Shown: positions 9,546 to 18,748 of the stretch, piece after piece
Numbering within the stretch: the stretch's first letter is position 1
Layout: each line of letters begins with the position of its first letter
Assembly (NCBI RefSeq): GCF_000784735.1
Contig: NZ_JSYG01000012.1
Span: 1 to 64,000, forward strand
Direction of reading: 5' to 3'
Length of the DNA: 64,000 nucleotides
Origin: Dickeya undicola
GTDB taxonomy: Bacteria; Pseudomonadota; Gammaproteobacteria; Enterobacterales; Enterobacteriaceae
Position numbers and translations under genes: made by a program
The notes under the pieces: generated by a model
Database searches by the model: none
Told to the model about the DNA's origin: nothing
What the model saw: only the letters and a program-made list of their open reading frames with translations

Positions 9546-11660
9546 TCAGAAGTCAACGCTATACCCTAATGTCACGGTTCTTCCCCGACCGGAGAAATAA
9601 CGCAGGGAGTTCACAATCGCACTTTGCGAGTAATACGTGATGTACTCCTTGTCGAACAGATTGGAAACCGCCAGATTAATTTTACCTTTTGGTAATTTAT
9701 AACCGACGGCGGCATCCACCAGCATATAACCGTTAAAGTCCTGCTGACGTTTATCCATAATGCGGTCAAAGGCGTAATTAGCCTGAATAAAGGATGACCA
9801 TTGCGGCGTCCAGTTGGCGGACCAGCTGGCGGTCAGGCGATCCGGCGGGATATTCAGCCCGTCCAGTTTGCCGTCCAGGCTGCCGTTGCCATCGCTGTCA
9901 TACCAGCCCTGAATGTGGGAATAACCGAGTTTCAGGCGATGATCGTCATTCACCTTGTACCCCAGCGACGTCTCGATGCCATCGATACGGGTTTTCTGAC
10001 GTTCACTCTGGAAGGTGCCGCTTACATCCACCACGCGCTCACCCAATTTGGATGTCGAACGGTAGTAGCTCAGCTCAAATTCCACCGGGTCTTTCTGGAT
10101 GCGAAAGCCGGTTTCAACGTTGTCGGTAACAATCGGCTCCAACTGCAACATGTTGACCGACTGACCGGCGGTTTTAATGCTGCGCAACTTGCGGCCCACG
10201 TCGGGAAGACCGAAGCCCTGCGAGTAGTTGGCGAACAAGCTCAGCGGCTGATAAGGCGTGGTCCACACCGCGCCCACGTTGTACAACGTCTTGTTGAAGC
10301 TCAGGCGCCCACCCTGCACATCTACGCTGTTATTAGATTTTTGTACGGTGCTGGCTGCTACCGTGCGGAAGCTGTCGATATCCAGACGCGCGTATTCGTA
10401 GCGCACCCCGGTGGTGATTTTCAGCGAATCGATCGGCTGGATATCAAACTGCATAAACGGCGACAGATCGGTATATTTCATCTGCGGCGCGTACAGGCGT
10501 TTGGTCAGCCAGAAATCCTGTTTGCCGGTATCGAACAGGGTATCGAACCCGACCGTCGCTTTCAGGTAATCGTCCCAGATATCGTCCTTGGTCAACGCCA
10601 CTTTGCTGCCGTAACGGCTGGAGGTCACCCGCGACTGGTCGTACAGCTGATTGAGCGGCGCAATACGGATATCCTGGAAAGAGTCCGAATTATCGGCACC
10701 GAACAACGACTCGTAATTCTGGTAATACACCAGCGAGTTCAGCTTCATGCCCGCCAGATTGTAGTTATCGTAGGTGGCGCTGGTGGTCCAGACGCTGTTC
10801 ATTGGCGCATCGCCGACCGGACGCCCGGATACCGAGGTGGTCGGGATGCCGTTATTACGGTCACCGGCGACGCCTAAATAGTTCATCTTGCCTTTGATCT
10901 GATAGCGATTCAGGCTGAACTGTATCCGCTGGTCGTTATCCAGCCAGTAGCCGACTTTTGCCATTATATCGTAGGCACGCGAATCCATCAGGTCGCCCTG
11001 GGTGTTATCCACCCCGATAGGGCGATCTTTCCCATCCATGAATAAGCCCTGATCTTCGTAACTGACTGAAAACAGGTAATCCAGATACTCTTCACGACCA
11101 CTGAACCCGTAGGTGGTTTTGTAACTCATGGTGTCCGAACTGACTTTGGTCGGCGAGGTGGTTTCCACACTAAAGTGCTGATTGAACGAGCCGGGCTCCG
11201 GGCGACGGGTAATAATATTGATCACCCCGCCGGTCGCGCCGATACCGTTGCTGGCGCTGGCACCGTGAATTACCTCGATGCGATCCACCATCGAGAAATC
11301 GATGGTATGCATTTCACGCCCGGTGGGGCGCAGCGGGTTGGACTGCGGAATGCCATCGACCAGAATCAGCGGGGCACGACCGCGAAATGTCTCGCCACTG
11401 CCACTCATTTTTTGGCGACTGGGTGCCATTGATGGCAATAGATTGCTTAATATCTGAGAAGAATCACTGGTGATTTGTCGCTGCTGTTCGATCTGTTCTT
11501 TAGTAATAATCGTCACGACCTGAGGCGAATCTTTTTTCTCGGTATCCGTTCGGGATGCCGTCACCACCATTTCGTTGTCATTTTTGCTTGTGCTGTCTGC
11601 TGCGTTAGCCTGTGCAAATAAAAATAATGGCGTCAACGCATATAATGCCCGAACCTTCAT
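9546..11660 (-). CDS. acr: TonB-dependent ferric achromobactin receptor
   Basis: Outer-membrane siderophore receptor of 704 residues. A signal peptide ends near AQANA (residue 20), a TonB box-like EMVVTAS follows at about residues 30-36, then the plug domain with LVDGIPQSNPLRP and VEVIHGAS-type motif (RIEVIHGASASNGIGATGGVINI), and a 22-strand barrel ending in the usual terminal Phe (GYSVDF). It lies between acsF and acsD, which fits the achromobactin receptor Acr of Dickeya. Substrate is inferred from context; the barrel alone would not separate it from other citrate-type siderophore receptors. Confidence 0.85.
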   Translation of the reverse strand: MKVRALYALTPLFLFAQANAADSTSKNDNEMVVTASRTDTEKKDSPQVVTIITKEQIEQQRQITSDSSQILSNLLPSMAPSRQKMSGSGETFRGRAPLILVDGIPQSNPLRPTGREMHTIDFSMVDRIEVIHGASASNGIGATGGVINIITRRPEPGSFNQHFSVETTSPTKVSSDTMSYKTTYGFSGREEYLDYLFSVSYEDQGLFMDGKDRPIGVDNTQGDLMDSRAYDIMAKVGYWLDNDQRIQFSLNRYQIKGKMNYLGVAGDRNNGIPTTSVSGRPVGDAPMNSVWTTSATYDNYNLAGMKLNSLVYYQNYESLFGADNSDSFQDIRIAPLNQLYDQSRVTSSRYGSKVALTKDDIWDDYLKATVGFDTLFDTGKQDFWLTKRLYAPQMKYTDLSPFMQFDIQPIDSLKITTGVRYEYARLDIDSFRTVAASTVQKSNNSVDVQGGRLSFNKTLYNVGAVWTTPYQPLSLFANYSQGFGLPDVGRKLRSIKTAGQSVNMLQLEPIVTDNVETGFRIQKDPVEFELSYYRSTSKLGERVVDVSGTFQSERQKTRIDGIETSLGYKVNDDHRLKLGYSHIQGWYDSDGNGSLDGKLDGLNIPPDRLTASWSANWTPQWSSFIQANYAFDRIMDKRQQDFNGYMLVDAAVGYKLPKGKINLAVSNLFDKEYITYYSQSAIVNSLRYFSGRGRTVTLGYSVDF

Positions 11661-11831
11661 TCATTCAACCTCATTATTATCTTCCCAGTAAATAAATGCT
11701 GGCGGCTCTGCCAGCATACGTTATTAATATTATTGTTTAGCCTCAGGCTATATCCGTAATAATGCCGACTCACTGTTCTTTTTATTATTCCGACGTCATT
11801 ATTATTACGGACCCTATACTTACCTCTGGCA

Positions 11832-13211
11832 TCACGGGTGGCGAACCTGCGCCACGGCTTCGATCAACGCACGCTCAAAACGCGCTACCACCTCACGGCA
11901 TTGATCCTCGGTAATAATCAGTGGTGGCAGCAGCCTGACCACATTGCCTTGTCGTCCGCCTCGCTCCAGCAGTAAGCCCTGACGGAAACAGTGCTGTTGA
12001 ATCGCGACCGCCAGCTCGGCATCCAGCGGATAACAGCCACCGGTCTGCACAGGCTGGCGCTCATCCACAATTTCAATCCCTAGCATCAGGCCGCGGCCGC
12101 GTACCTGTCCCAGACAGGGGAAGCGCGCCTGCAATTGGGTGAACTGTTGTTGCAGCCAGTCACCACGGGTAGCCGCCTGTGCCGCCAGCTTATCGCGCAG
12201 CAAAATCTCAATGGTGGTTTTGCCAGAAGCCATCGCCATCTGGTTACCACGGAAGGTGCCAGTATGCGTACCCGGTTTCCAGACATCGAACTCGCGGCGA
12301 ATACCCAGTACCGCCATCGGTAAGCCACCGCCCACCGCTTTCGACATCACGATAATATCCGGCTCGATGCCAGCCTGTTCGAAGGCGAACAACGTGCCGG
12401 TACGGGCAAATCCGGCCTGCACTTCATCCACAATCAGCAGAATGCCGTGGCGACGAGTCACCTCGCGCAGCGTTTGCAACCAGCTGGCCGGTGCCGGATT
12501 CACACCGCCCTCGCCTTGTACTGCTTCGACGATGACAGCCGCTGGCAATGACATGCCACGCTCGACATCCTCGATAAACGCCGTGAAATAATGACTCAGC
12601 GCCTGCACGCCCGCCTCGCCGCCAATCCCCAACGGGCAGCGGTATTCGTGCGGGTAAGGCAGGAATTGGACACCGGGCATCAGATTCTGCACCGCATCTT
12701 TAGGGCCGGTGTTGCCGGTAACGGCCAGCGCACCGTGCGTCATGCCGTGGTAACCACCGGAAAAGCTGATGATGCCGCCGCGGCCGGTATAGGTTTTCGC
12801 CAGTTTTAAGGCGGCCTCAACCGCATCGGCTCCCGAAGGGCCGCAGAACTGCAGGCAGTACTGGTTTTCACCGCCGGGCAGTTGTGCCAGCAAGGTTTCG
12901 CAGAAGGCGTCTTTCAACGGCGTGGTGAGGTCCAGCGTGTGCATCGGCAGGCCCGACGCCAGAAATGCCTGGATGCTAGCCACCACTTCAGGGTGGTTAT
13001 GGCCCAGCGCCAGCGTACCGGCACCGGCCAGGCAATCCAGATATTGATTGCCATCCACATCGGTCACCCATACGCCTTGTGCTTGTTGAATGACCAACGG
13101 CAGTTTGCGCGGATAACTTCGAACATTGGACTCAAACCATCCCTGTCGCTCCAGATAATCTGCATTGGTTCTCTGCACATGATCCTTAACCGCAAACTGT
13201 GTCTCTGACAT
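11832..13211 (-). CDS. acsF: AcsF, diaminobutyrate-2-oxoglutarate aminotransferase
   Basis: Class III PLP aminotransferase of about 459 residues that makes L-2,4-diaminobutyrate from aspartate semialdehyde and glutamate, the amine building block of achromobactin. PLP motifs are [16 protein letters not shown] (Asp near residue 250) and the Schiff-base lysine in [13 protein letters not shown]. The substrate-binding GNQMAMASG is also present. The frame opens at 13247, but that would overlap the Fur box, so ATG 13211 is preferred, with GGTGAAG upstream. First gene of the acs cluster. Confidence 0.9.
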   Translation of the reverse strand: MSETQFAVKDHVQRTNADYLERQGWFESNVRSYPRKLPLVIQQAQGVWVTDVDGNQYLDCLAGAGTLALGHNHPEVVASIQAFLASGLPMHTLDLTTPLKDAFCETLLAQLPGGENQYCLQFCGPSGADAVEAALKLAKTYTGRGGIISFSGGYHGMTHGALAVTGNTGPKDAVQNLMPGVQFLPYPHEYRCPLGIGGEAGVQALSHYFTAFIEDVERGMSLPAAVIVEAVQGEGGVNPAPASWLQTLREVTRRHGILLIVDEVQAGFARTGTLFAFEQAGIEPDIIVMSKAVGGGLPMAVLGIRREFDVWKPGTHTGTFRGNQMAMASGKTTIEILLRDKLAAQAATRGDWLQQQFTQLQARFPCLGQVRGRGLMLGIEIVDERQPVQTGGCYPLDAELAVAIQQHCFRQGLLLERGGRQGNVVRLLPPLIITEDQCREVVARFERALIEAVAQVRHP

Positions 13212-13233
13212 CGTCTTCACCCCCTGTGATATT

Positions 13234-13252
13234 GATAATGACAACAATTATC
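13234..13252 (-). promoter_or_regulatory. Fur box upstream of acsF
   Basis: GATAATGACAACAATTATC matches 16 of 19 positions of the classic Fur consensus GATAATGATAATCATTATC and is palindromic at its ends. It lies about 23 bases before the acsF start, where a bound ferric repressor would block transcription when iron is plentiful. Confidence 0.85.
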
Positions 13253-13415
13253 ATTAACAATAATGACGCTCAAGTGTTATTTAAATGACGGTTTTCATAA
13301 CCAAATCCTTACAATCTCTGGCGGAATGTTAACTAAATGCAGGCGGCGAGAGGACTTTCAGCGCGGGATGACGCCCAAAAGTGGGAAAATGGCGGATGAA
13401 ATGAAAAATCATTTA

Positions 13416-13431
13416 TGTGACATGAATCACA
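13416..13431. promoter_or_regulatory. CRP-type binding site
   Basis: TGTGACATGAATCACA has both half-sites of the CRP core TGTGA-N6-TCACA intact. It lies about 165 bases before the Fur box of acsF and about 200 bases after phnE, and no other gene is near. CRP control of iron-uptake promoters is known in Dickeya for chrysobactin; control of acsF from here is inference. FNR could also bind a related sequence. Confidence 0.6.
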
Positions 13432-13565
13432 AAAAAGAACTAAACAAAATTTCCGTATTACTACGAGTCACCATCATGCAGAATTCTGCCGCCATTCGTT
13501 ACGATCAAGCAGAGGAAATGACGAACTCATGATTATTTATCATCGGCACCTGATGCGTTCTGGTG

Positions 13566-13603
13566 ATAAAAAAGCCGGTTTCCCCTCACAGGAAAACCGG
13601 CTT
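13566..13603 (-). terminator. Terminator of the phnC-D-E-E unit
   Basis: On the minus strand an eight-base stem GCCGGTTT / AAACCGGC (13574-13581 with 13594-13601) is followed by TTTTTTATC. It lies about 25 bases after the phnE stop and is a standard Rho-independent terminator. Confidence 0.85.
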
Positions 13604-13629
13604 CTGGCAAGTGTACGTTGGGCGTGACG

Positions 13630-14526
13630 TTAGTGCGACGACGGCTCCGCGTCAAACAGTGGTAACGGTTTGCCGATGATGTAGCGGCGGCGTAAATACG
13701 CGGACAAGACATCCATCAGCATCACGACGACCACCAGAATCAGGGTGATGAACATCACCACATCCCAGTTCCACAACCGCATGTTTTCGGCGTACACCAA
13801 CCCGACGCCACCGGCACCGACAAACCCCAGCACCGCCGCCGAGCGCACATTGGACTCCATTTGATACAGGCTCAACGCCAGAAACGCAGGAAACGACTGG
13901 GTGAAGATACCGAAGCGGTGTTTTTGCAGGCTATTGGCTCCCACCGCGCCAAGTCCGCGACTGGGCGAGCGTTCCACCGCTTCGTGCCCTTCTGCGTAGA
14001 GTTTGCCGAGCAGCCCGGCATCCTGCATCAGGATCGCCAGCGCACCGGACAATGGCCCCATTCCCACCGCCCGCACGAAAATCAGCCCCCAGATCGCCAT
14101 GTCGATGCCGCGTAAGATATCCAGCAGACGGCGTACCAGCAATGCCACCGGCCGTAGCATGGGCTCGTGCATCACGTTGCGTGCCGCCAGAAACGACAAC
14201 GGTAGCGCCACTATTGTGGCGGTCAGCGTACCGGCAAACACGATGGCAATGGTGATGAATACCTGTGACAGATAGTAGCCGAACGGCCAGTTGAGAAAGT
14301 CATGCCACACGAACATCCGCAGAAAATAGCGCTCTAGTTCGCTAACACCGCGCAGCCACTGCTCGGCACTGATACCGAAAAACACCAAAAACGCGACGTA
14401 ATACAACAGCACTACCGCAGCCATCAGCCCAACACGCCATAAATAGCGACGTTGCTGGCGGAACAACGCCGGGTGTTGCTGTTTCATCGCGGCGATGTCC
14501 GCCGGCGTCAACGGGGTCATGTTCAT
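13630..14526 (-). CDS. phnE: Phosphonate ABC transporter permease PhnE (second copy)
   Basis: Inner-membrane permease of 298 residues with about six membrane segments. The BPD-transport EAA-type loop is seen near YAEGHEAVERSPSRGLGAVGAN and the conserved VGFVGAGGVGLVYAENM near residue 235. It partners with PhnC and PhnD. The start overlaps the upstream phnE by 4 bp. Two different PhnE proteins in tandem suggest a heterodimeric channel; E. coli has a single phnE. Confidence 0.9.
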   Translation of the reverse strand: MNMTPLTPADIAAMKQQHPALFRQQRRYLWRVGLMAAVVLLYYVAFLVFFGISAEQWLRGVSELERYFLRMFVWHDFLNWPFGYYLSQVFITIAIVFAGTLTATIVALPLSFLAARNVMHEPMLRPVALLVRRLLDILRGIDMAIWGLIFVRAVGMGPLSGALAILMQDAGLLGKLYAEGHEAVERSPSRGLGAVGANSLQKHRFGIFTQSFPAFLALSLYQMESNVRSAAVLGFVGAGGVGLVYAENMRLWNWDVVMFITLILVVVVMLMDVLSAYLRRRYIIGKPLPLFDAEPSSH

Positions 14527-15389
14527 TTGCCGCCCTCCACCACTTGCCGCCGCAACCGCCCGGACAGCGCATCCAGAATCGACACCACCACGATAATCAG
14601 CAGCATCGTCAGGCTGACCTGATCGTAGCGGTCGAGTTTGATGTTGGTCATCAACTCCTGCCCGATGCCTCCTGCCCCCACCAGCCCGAGAATGGTCGAC
14701 TGGCGAAAGTTAATTTCCAGCCGCATAAAGCTGTAGGACAGTACAATCGGCTTAACTTGCGGCCACAACCCAAACCGCATCCGCTGAAACACGCTGGCAC
14801 CGCAGGCAGCCAGCCCGCGCACCGGCCGTTCTGAGGCGCTTTCAATAGCTTCATAAAACAGTTTGGTCAGGCAACCGACGGTATGCAGTGCCAGCGCCAG
14901 AAACCCCGGAATAACGCCGATACCAAACGCCATCACGAACATCACCGCCCACGCCAGCTCCGGCATAGTACGCAGAAACGCCAGCAATGCGCGCAAAGTA
15001 AAACGGACACCCGGCGGGCTTTGGGTATTGTTGGCCGCCAGAAACCCCAGCACCACCGACACCGCCACCGACAACAGCGTCGCCGCCAGCGCCAGATTGA
15101 GCGTCTCCCAAATCAACGGCAGTTGGATAGGAATACGGTAGCCCCAGTAAGCCAGTGAGCCTTCGGTATGACCGTTGGCGAACAGCAGCCGCCAATGCAA
15201 CACCGGCAGCGTTTCGGACAGATAGTCAAAGAAATGAGGAAACGACGTCCACAACGTATGCAGATTGAATTCGGACAGTTTGCCCGCGCCGATATACAAC
15301 AACACCAATATCAGCGACCAGACAAACGACTCACGCTTCTGCTGCGCGCGTATTCGCTGGTAATAGCGTTCAAAATCAGGGTTCAGCAT
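14523..15389 (-). CDS. phnE: Phosphonate ABC transporter permease PhnE (first copy)
   Basis: Inner-membrane permease of 288 residues. Conserved segments are LRTMPELAWAVMFV, FYEAIESASERPVRGLAACGAS (EAA loop, about residues 180-200) and LGLVGAGGIGQELMTNIKL near the C-terminus. The N-terminal about 30 residues (DFERYYQRIRAQQKRES) are hydrophilic and cytoplasmic. It is clearly related to but distinct from the next gene. It is translationally coupled to that gene by a 4-bp overlap. Confidence 0.9.
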   Translation of the reverse strand: MLNPDFERYYQRIRAQQKRESFVWSLILVLLYIGAGKLSEFNLHTLWTSFPHFFDYLSETLPVLHWRLLFANGHTEGSLAYWGYRIPIQLPLIWETLNLALAATLLSVAVSVVLGFLAANNTQSPPGVRFTLRALLAFLRTMPELAWAVMFVMAFGIGVIPGFLALALHTVGCLTKLFYEAIESASERPVRGLAACGASVFQRMRFGLWPQVKPIVLSYSFMRLEINFRQSTILGLVGAGGIGQELMTNIKLDRYDQVSLTMLLIIVVVSILDALSGRLRRQVVEGGK

Positions 15390-15542
15390 GGGTTTGGTCT
15401 GAATGGTGGGAAAACGATGATGGGTTTACAACCGCAACAGGGTGAAAAAAGGCATCCTGCCTGTGTTGCAGTCCGTCAATGTTGCGCCGTTGCACACCGT
15501 CTGTCGGGAAAACGCCGGGTCTGACGACCCCGCGTTCCATCC

Positions 15543-16475
15543 TTAGCGGTTGCCTTTAGTCAGTTCACGCTTCATGGCGATAATGGTTTTGTAGTCATCC
15601 ACGCTGGCCGGGCCGATGTGCTGCTTGCCACCCATCGCCTTGATGAAACAGCCATGATCTTCTTTATCCAGCTTGTTTACCGCGGTAATCAGTTTGGCTT
15701 TGAAGTCGGCTGGCAGCGCATTGCTCACCAGAATCGGGCCGTTCGGGATCAGCGGCGATTGCCAGATGATACGAATCTGTTTCATCAGATCCGGGTGGTC
15801 CATGCGAATCAGACGGCCGAACGCGCCGCTGGTGTAGCCGGTGTTGTAGTCACCAATCATCGACGCCCAGGTCACCGCGCCGTCAAACTGGCCGTTCAAT
15901 ACGCCGAGGATGTCCTGCTCATGACCACCAGAGAACGTCACGCTGGAAAAAAAGTTGTTGTATTTGTTGTCCGGCGAGCCGCCAAATTTTTCTTTAAACG
16001 CCTGATTAGGAATCAGGTAGCCGGAGGTGGAATCCGGGTCGGCAAAACCGAATGCCTTGCCTTTCAGGTCTTCCAGCTTCTGGTACGGGCTGTCGGCCTT
16101 GACGATCACCACCGAGTGGTAACCGCGCGACTGGTCAACGTCGTCCACCGCGATACCGACAACATCCACCGCGTTAGGATCTTTGATGTAGACCGATGCA
16201 TACGACGACGGTGACATGCTCAACACCAGATCAATCTTCTTACCCAACAGCCCCTGAATGACCCCGGCATAGTCGGATGAATTACGCAGTTGGGTGTCGA
16301 CATTCAGCTCTTTATCCAGAAACTGCTTAACGCACTGGTTATCGCCGATCTGCTGGGTCGCGTTCTGACCGCCCAGGATGCCCAGATTCAGCGTTTTCGG
16401 TGTTTGTGCGGCGAATACGCTGGCGGACACTACCGCACCGGCCAGCAAGGTGGTCAACGTGAAAGTTTTTTTCAT
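15543..16475 (-). CDS. phnD: Phosphonate-binding periplasmic protein PhnD
   Basis: Periplasmic solute-binding protein of 310 residues. A signal peptide ends near SVFA-AQ (residue 22). The mature part has LNLGILGGQNATQQIGDN, the phosphonate-site SMSPSSYASVYIKD and the conserved GFADPDSTSGYLIPN near residue 145, as in E. coli PhnD. It delivers phosphonates such as 2-aminoethylphosphonate to the PhnC/PhnE importer. A 153-base gap with small hairpins separates it from phnE. Confidence 0.93.
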   Translation of the reverse strand: MKKTFTLTTLLAGAVVSASVFAAQTPKTLNLGILGGQNATQQIGDNQCVKQFLDKELNVDTQLRNSSDYAGVIQGLLGKKIDLVLSMSPSSYASVYIKDPNAVDVVGIAVDDVDQSRGYHSVVIVKADSPYQKLEDLKGKAFGFADPDSTSGYLIPNQAFKEKFGGSPDNKYNNFFSSVTFSGGHEQDILGVLNGQFDGAVTWASMIGDYNTGYTSGAFGRLIRMDHPDLMKQIRIIWQSPLIPNGPILVSNALPADFKAKLITAVNKLDKEDHGCFIKAMGGKQHIGPASVDDYKTIIAMKRELTKGNR

Positions 16476-16584
16476 CGGTTTTGCCTATTTTGCCTATGTT
16501 GTCGTTATGCCAAGGTGACGTCGAAAATTCTGTACCCGCGTTAAACCACCGCGCGGGTCGTGCAGATTAAAGGGAATCAATGGA

Positions 16585-17445
16585 TTAGTGCACCGACTGC
16601 AAATCGTCGCCGTACAGGGTACGCAGCAGGCTGTCGGTCAGTTCTGACGGCGGGCCGTCAAACAAGATGCGTCCCTGAGCGATGCCAATAGCCCGGCTAC
16701 AGTATTCTTTCACCAGTTCGACCGAATGCAGGTTCACCACCACGGTGATGCCGTTGTCGCTCACCTGTCGCAGCACATCCATGATACGGCGGGTGTTTTT
16801 CGGGTCGAGCGACGCCACCGGCTCGTCGGCCAGCAGGATTTTGGGGTTCTGCATCAATGCACGGCAGATAGCAACGCGTTGCATCTGGCCGCCGGACAGG
16901 TTCTCCGCCCGCTGCAAGGCGTGCGGCAACAGACTCATCCATTGCAGCAGCCCGATGGCGTGCGCACGATCCTCATCGGAAAACAGTTTGAAGAACGACT
17001 TCAGGGTAGAGGTGCGGCTCAGGCGGCCCAGCAGGACGTTGGTTAACACATCCAGCCGCGGCACCAGGCAGAAATCCTGAAAAATCATGCCGCATTCGCT
17101 GCGCCACTGGCGCATCTGACGGCTGCTGAAACGCAGAATATCTTGCGTGTCTCCCTGTTGGCCGTTATGCGGATCAGGGTAGCGCAGGATTTGCCCTTCG
17201 CTGGCCGGAATAGTGCCGTTCATCACGTGCAGCAAGGTAGACTTGCCCGCACCGGAACGGCCAATCACCGCCACCATTTCACCGGCGTGCAGGTCAAAAC
17301 TGATGTTTTCCAACACCCGGTTCTGCTGCCCGGAATAAGCCTTACACAGCTGACGCACCGACAGCACGGTCTGCTGCGGTTGAGTCTGGAAATGATGTGC
17401 GTGCAATGAGGTCGCGCTTTCAGATGCCAACAGTGCCTGTGCCAT
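16585..17445 (-). CDS. phnC: Phosphonate ABC transporter ATPase PhnC
   Basis: Cytoplasmic ATP-binding subunit of 286 residues. Walker A is [11 protein letters not shown] (near residue 62), the signature is [11 protein letters not shown] (near 163), and Walker B is [12 protein letters not shown]. The N-terminus is about 25 residues longer than the ATPase core; a later in-frame start is possible but no better ribosome site is evident. It has its own upstream region with a Pho-box-like element, so phnC-D-E-E can be transcribed apart from phnP. Confidence 0.93.
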   Translation of the reverse strand: MAQALLASESATSLHAHHFQTQPQQTVLSVRQLCKAYSGQQNRVLENISFDLHAGEMVAVIGRSGAGKSTLLHVMNGTIPASEGQILRYPDPHNGQQGDTQDILRFSSRQMRQWRSECGMIFQDFCLVPRLDVLTNVLLGRLSRTSTLKSFFKLFSDEDRAHAIGLLQWMSLLPHALQRAENLSGGQMQRVAICRALMQNPKILLADEPVASLDPKNTRRIMDVLRQVSDNGITVVVNLHSVELVKEYCSRAIGIAQGRILFDGPPSELTDSLLRTLYGDDLQSVH

Positions 17446-17496
17446 GAATTCGTCATCGTTTAGTCAACAATATGGACGTTATTAAGCGCAGCGCAG

Positions 17497-17514
17497 ATGA
17501 AAGCTTCATGACAA
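17497..17514 (-). promoter_or_regulatory. Pho-box-like site upstream of phnC
   Basis: On the minus strand TTGTCATGAAGCTTTCAT holds two direct half-sites (TTGTCAT and CTTTCAT) at 11-base spacing, each one mismatch from CTGTCAT. It lies about 50 bases before the phnC start. This fits PhoB activation under phosphate limitation. Confidence 0.6.
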
Positions 17515-17582
17515 CCTTGTGATTAGAAAATGAACATTCACACCCTCAGAGGCCGCCTCGCCAATCTCGCCAATAAAGTTCC

Positions 17583-18329
17583 CTAGGCAATCCACATGCC
17601 ATCCGCCGCCGCGCGCACCCCGTCCGGCAGGTCGTTTAGCATCAACCAGGCGTCAGTTTCGTGGCTAACGTGAGTCAGCCAGGTCTGCGTCGGCCGCAGC
17701 TGTTCGCGCACCCGCAGCACGGTGTTGAGGTCGCTGTGGTTGAGCGGCGGTGTGTCGCGCGGCGGCTGGGTGCAGTCCATCACCATGTGATCGAGCCGTT
17801 TGCCGACGAGAAAATCCCGCGTGTCATCCGGCAGGCCACAGGTGTCGGTCAGGTAAGCCACCGTCTGCCCCTCATGTTCCAGCAGGTAACCGAAGGTGGG
17901 TTTGGAATGATTAAGCGGCAGCGCGGTCACCCGCAGCGCGCCCATCGCCACCGTCTGAAACGGCATCATCGCTGGCTGGAAATCAAGCCGACGCGGATGC
18001 TTGTACAGGTCGTCACACCCTTGTTCGTCCGGCGGTCCGAATACCGGGATGAGATCGCCGATGCCCCAGCGCAGCGAAAACAGCCCCTGCACATGGTCGA
18101 CATGGTAATGCGTCAGCAGGATGCGCCGAATCTCGTTGGCGCCAAAGCGCTGTTCCAGTTGTGTGACACCGGCATCCAGCAAGGTGCTTTCACCATCGCA
18201 CCGCACCAGCATACTGCTCGGTCCACGCCGAAAACGCGGGTCCAACCGCGCCCGCTCACAGGCGATACAGTCACAACCGGTCAACGGCACCTGCTGGGCG
18301 TCGCCGGTTCCCATAAACATCAGTTCCAT
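17583..18329 (-). CDS. phnP: Phosphoribosyl cyclic phosphodiesterase PhnP
   Basis: Metallo-beta-lactamase-fold enzyme of 248 residues that opens 5-phosphoribosyl-1,2-cyclic phosphate, a late step of the C-P lyase pathway. The N-terminal zinc-site residues occur in TGCDCIACERARLDP, the metal motif is LTHYHVDHVQG (near residue 77), and conserved LPLNHSKPTFGYL and LTHVSHETDAWLM follow. It resembles E. coli PhnP over its whole length. It is separated from phnN by a 419-base repeat-bearing gap and from phnC by a promoter region, so it may be its own unit or be read through from phnN. Confidence 0.92.
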   Translation of the reverse strand: MELMFMGTGDAQQVPLTGCDCIACERARLDPRFRRGPSSMLVRCDGESTLLDAGVTQLEQRFGANEIRRILLTHYHVDHVQGLFSLRWGIGDLIPVFGPPDEQGCDDLYKHPRRLDFQPAMMPFQTVAMGALRVTALPLNHSKPTFGYLLEHEGQTVAYLTDTCGLPDDTRDFLVGKRLDHMVMDCTQPPRDTPPLNHSDLNTVLRVREQLRPTQTWLTHVSHETDAWLMLNDLPDGVRAAADGMWIA

Positions 18330-18748
18330 AACATTAGCTCCACTTTTGAGGCTGTTAACAAACAGCCGTGTTGTTTTGTTATTGGCGAATAGATGTCAAC
18401 GCCGTGAAATGTTTCGTGCGTGATGACCTCAATGATCTCTTTGTAACGTCATCGCACGCACGACAAGGAGAGGCTCATCGCCGCCTCTCCTTGACCTCTG
18501 GCTGGTGGCTAAACTGTGGCGCTACGCGCTACCTTCGGCACTCGACTTCGCTATTCGGGCCGCCTGTGACGCGTTTACTCGCCCCATACCTGGGGCTCGC
18601 CCTACGGGCCAGCGTAAACGCTGTTCAAAAACGCTCCCGGCGTTTTTGTCAGACGCGGCACGGGCTTTCGCAGCATCCATGCTGCTCACCCGGCGAAGTC
18701 GCCCACCTCAGCACAGTTTTTGACGCCGGGAAAAATCACTATCTCAAG
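18330..18748. other. Gap between phnN and phnP, largely repeat
   Basis: No gene is supported here. It contains an 11-base perfect hairpin and the long copy of the dispersed repeat. Several short open frames cross it on the plus strand but none looks like a protein. Confidence 0.6.
18464..18727. repeat. Dispersed intergenic repeat, long copy
   Basis: Starts with a perfect hairpin CAAGGAGAGGC / GCCTCTCCTTG (18464-18474 with 18483-18493) and ends in the block CCCACCTCAGCACAG shared with position 85-100. Inside, further small inverted repeats occur (CGCCCCATACCTGGGGCTCG; AACGCTCCCGGCGTTT). It has no transposase. It lies directly after phnN, as the other copy lies directly after acsA. Exact boundaries are uncertain. 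Confidence 0.6.

Larger units (their letters stand above)
13253..13629. other. Intergenic region between acsF and the phn operon end
   Basis: Holds the acsF promoter region, a CRP-type palindrome (13416-13431) and the phn operon terminator. An 89-codon frame at 13263-13532 on the plus strand has no recognisable domain and no convincing ribosome site; I do not regard it as a gene. Confidence 0.6.

Noticed and set aside
9801-10877. 358-codon plus-strand frame across the receptor gene
   Set aside because: Antisense shadow of acr without recognisable domain or ribosome site.
13263-13532. 89-codon plus-strand frame between acsF and phnE
   Set aside because: Overlaps the acsF regulatory region and a CRP site; no domain, no ribosome site.
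18465-18727. Insertion sequence between phnN and phnP
   Set aside because: No transposase or clear target duplication; treated as a non-coding repeat.
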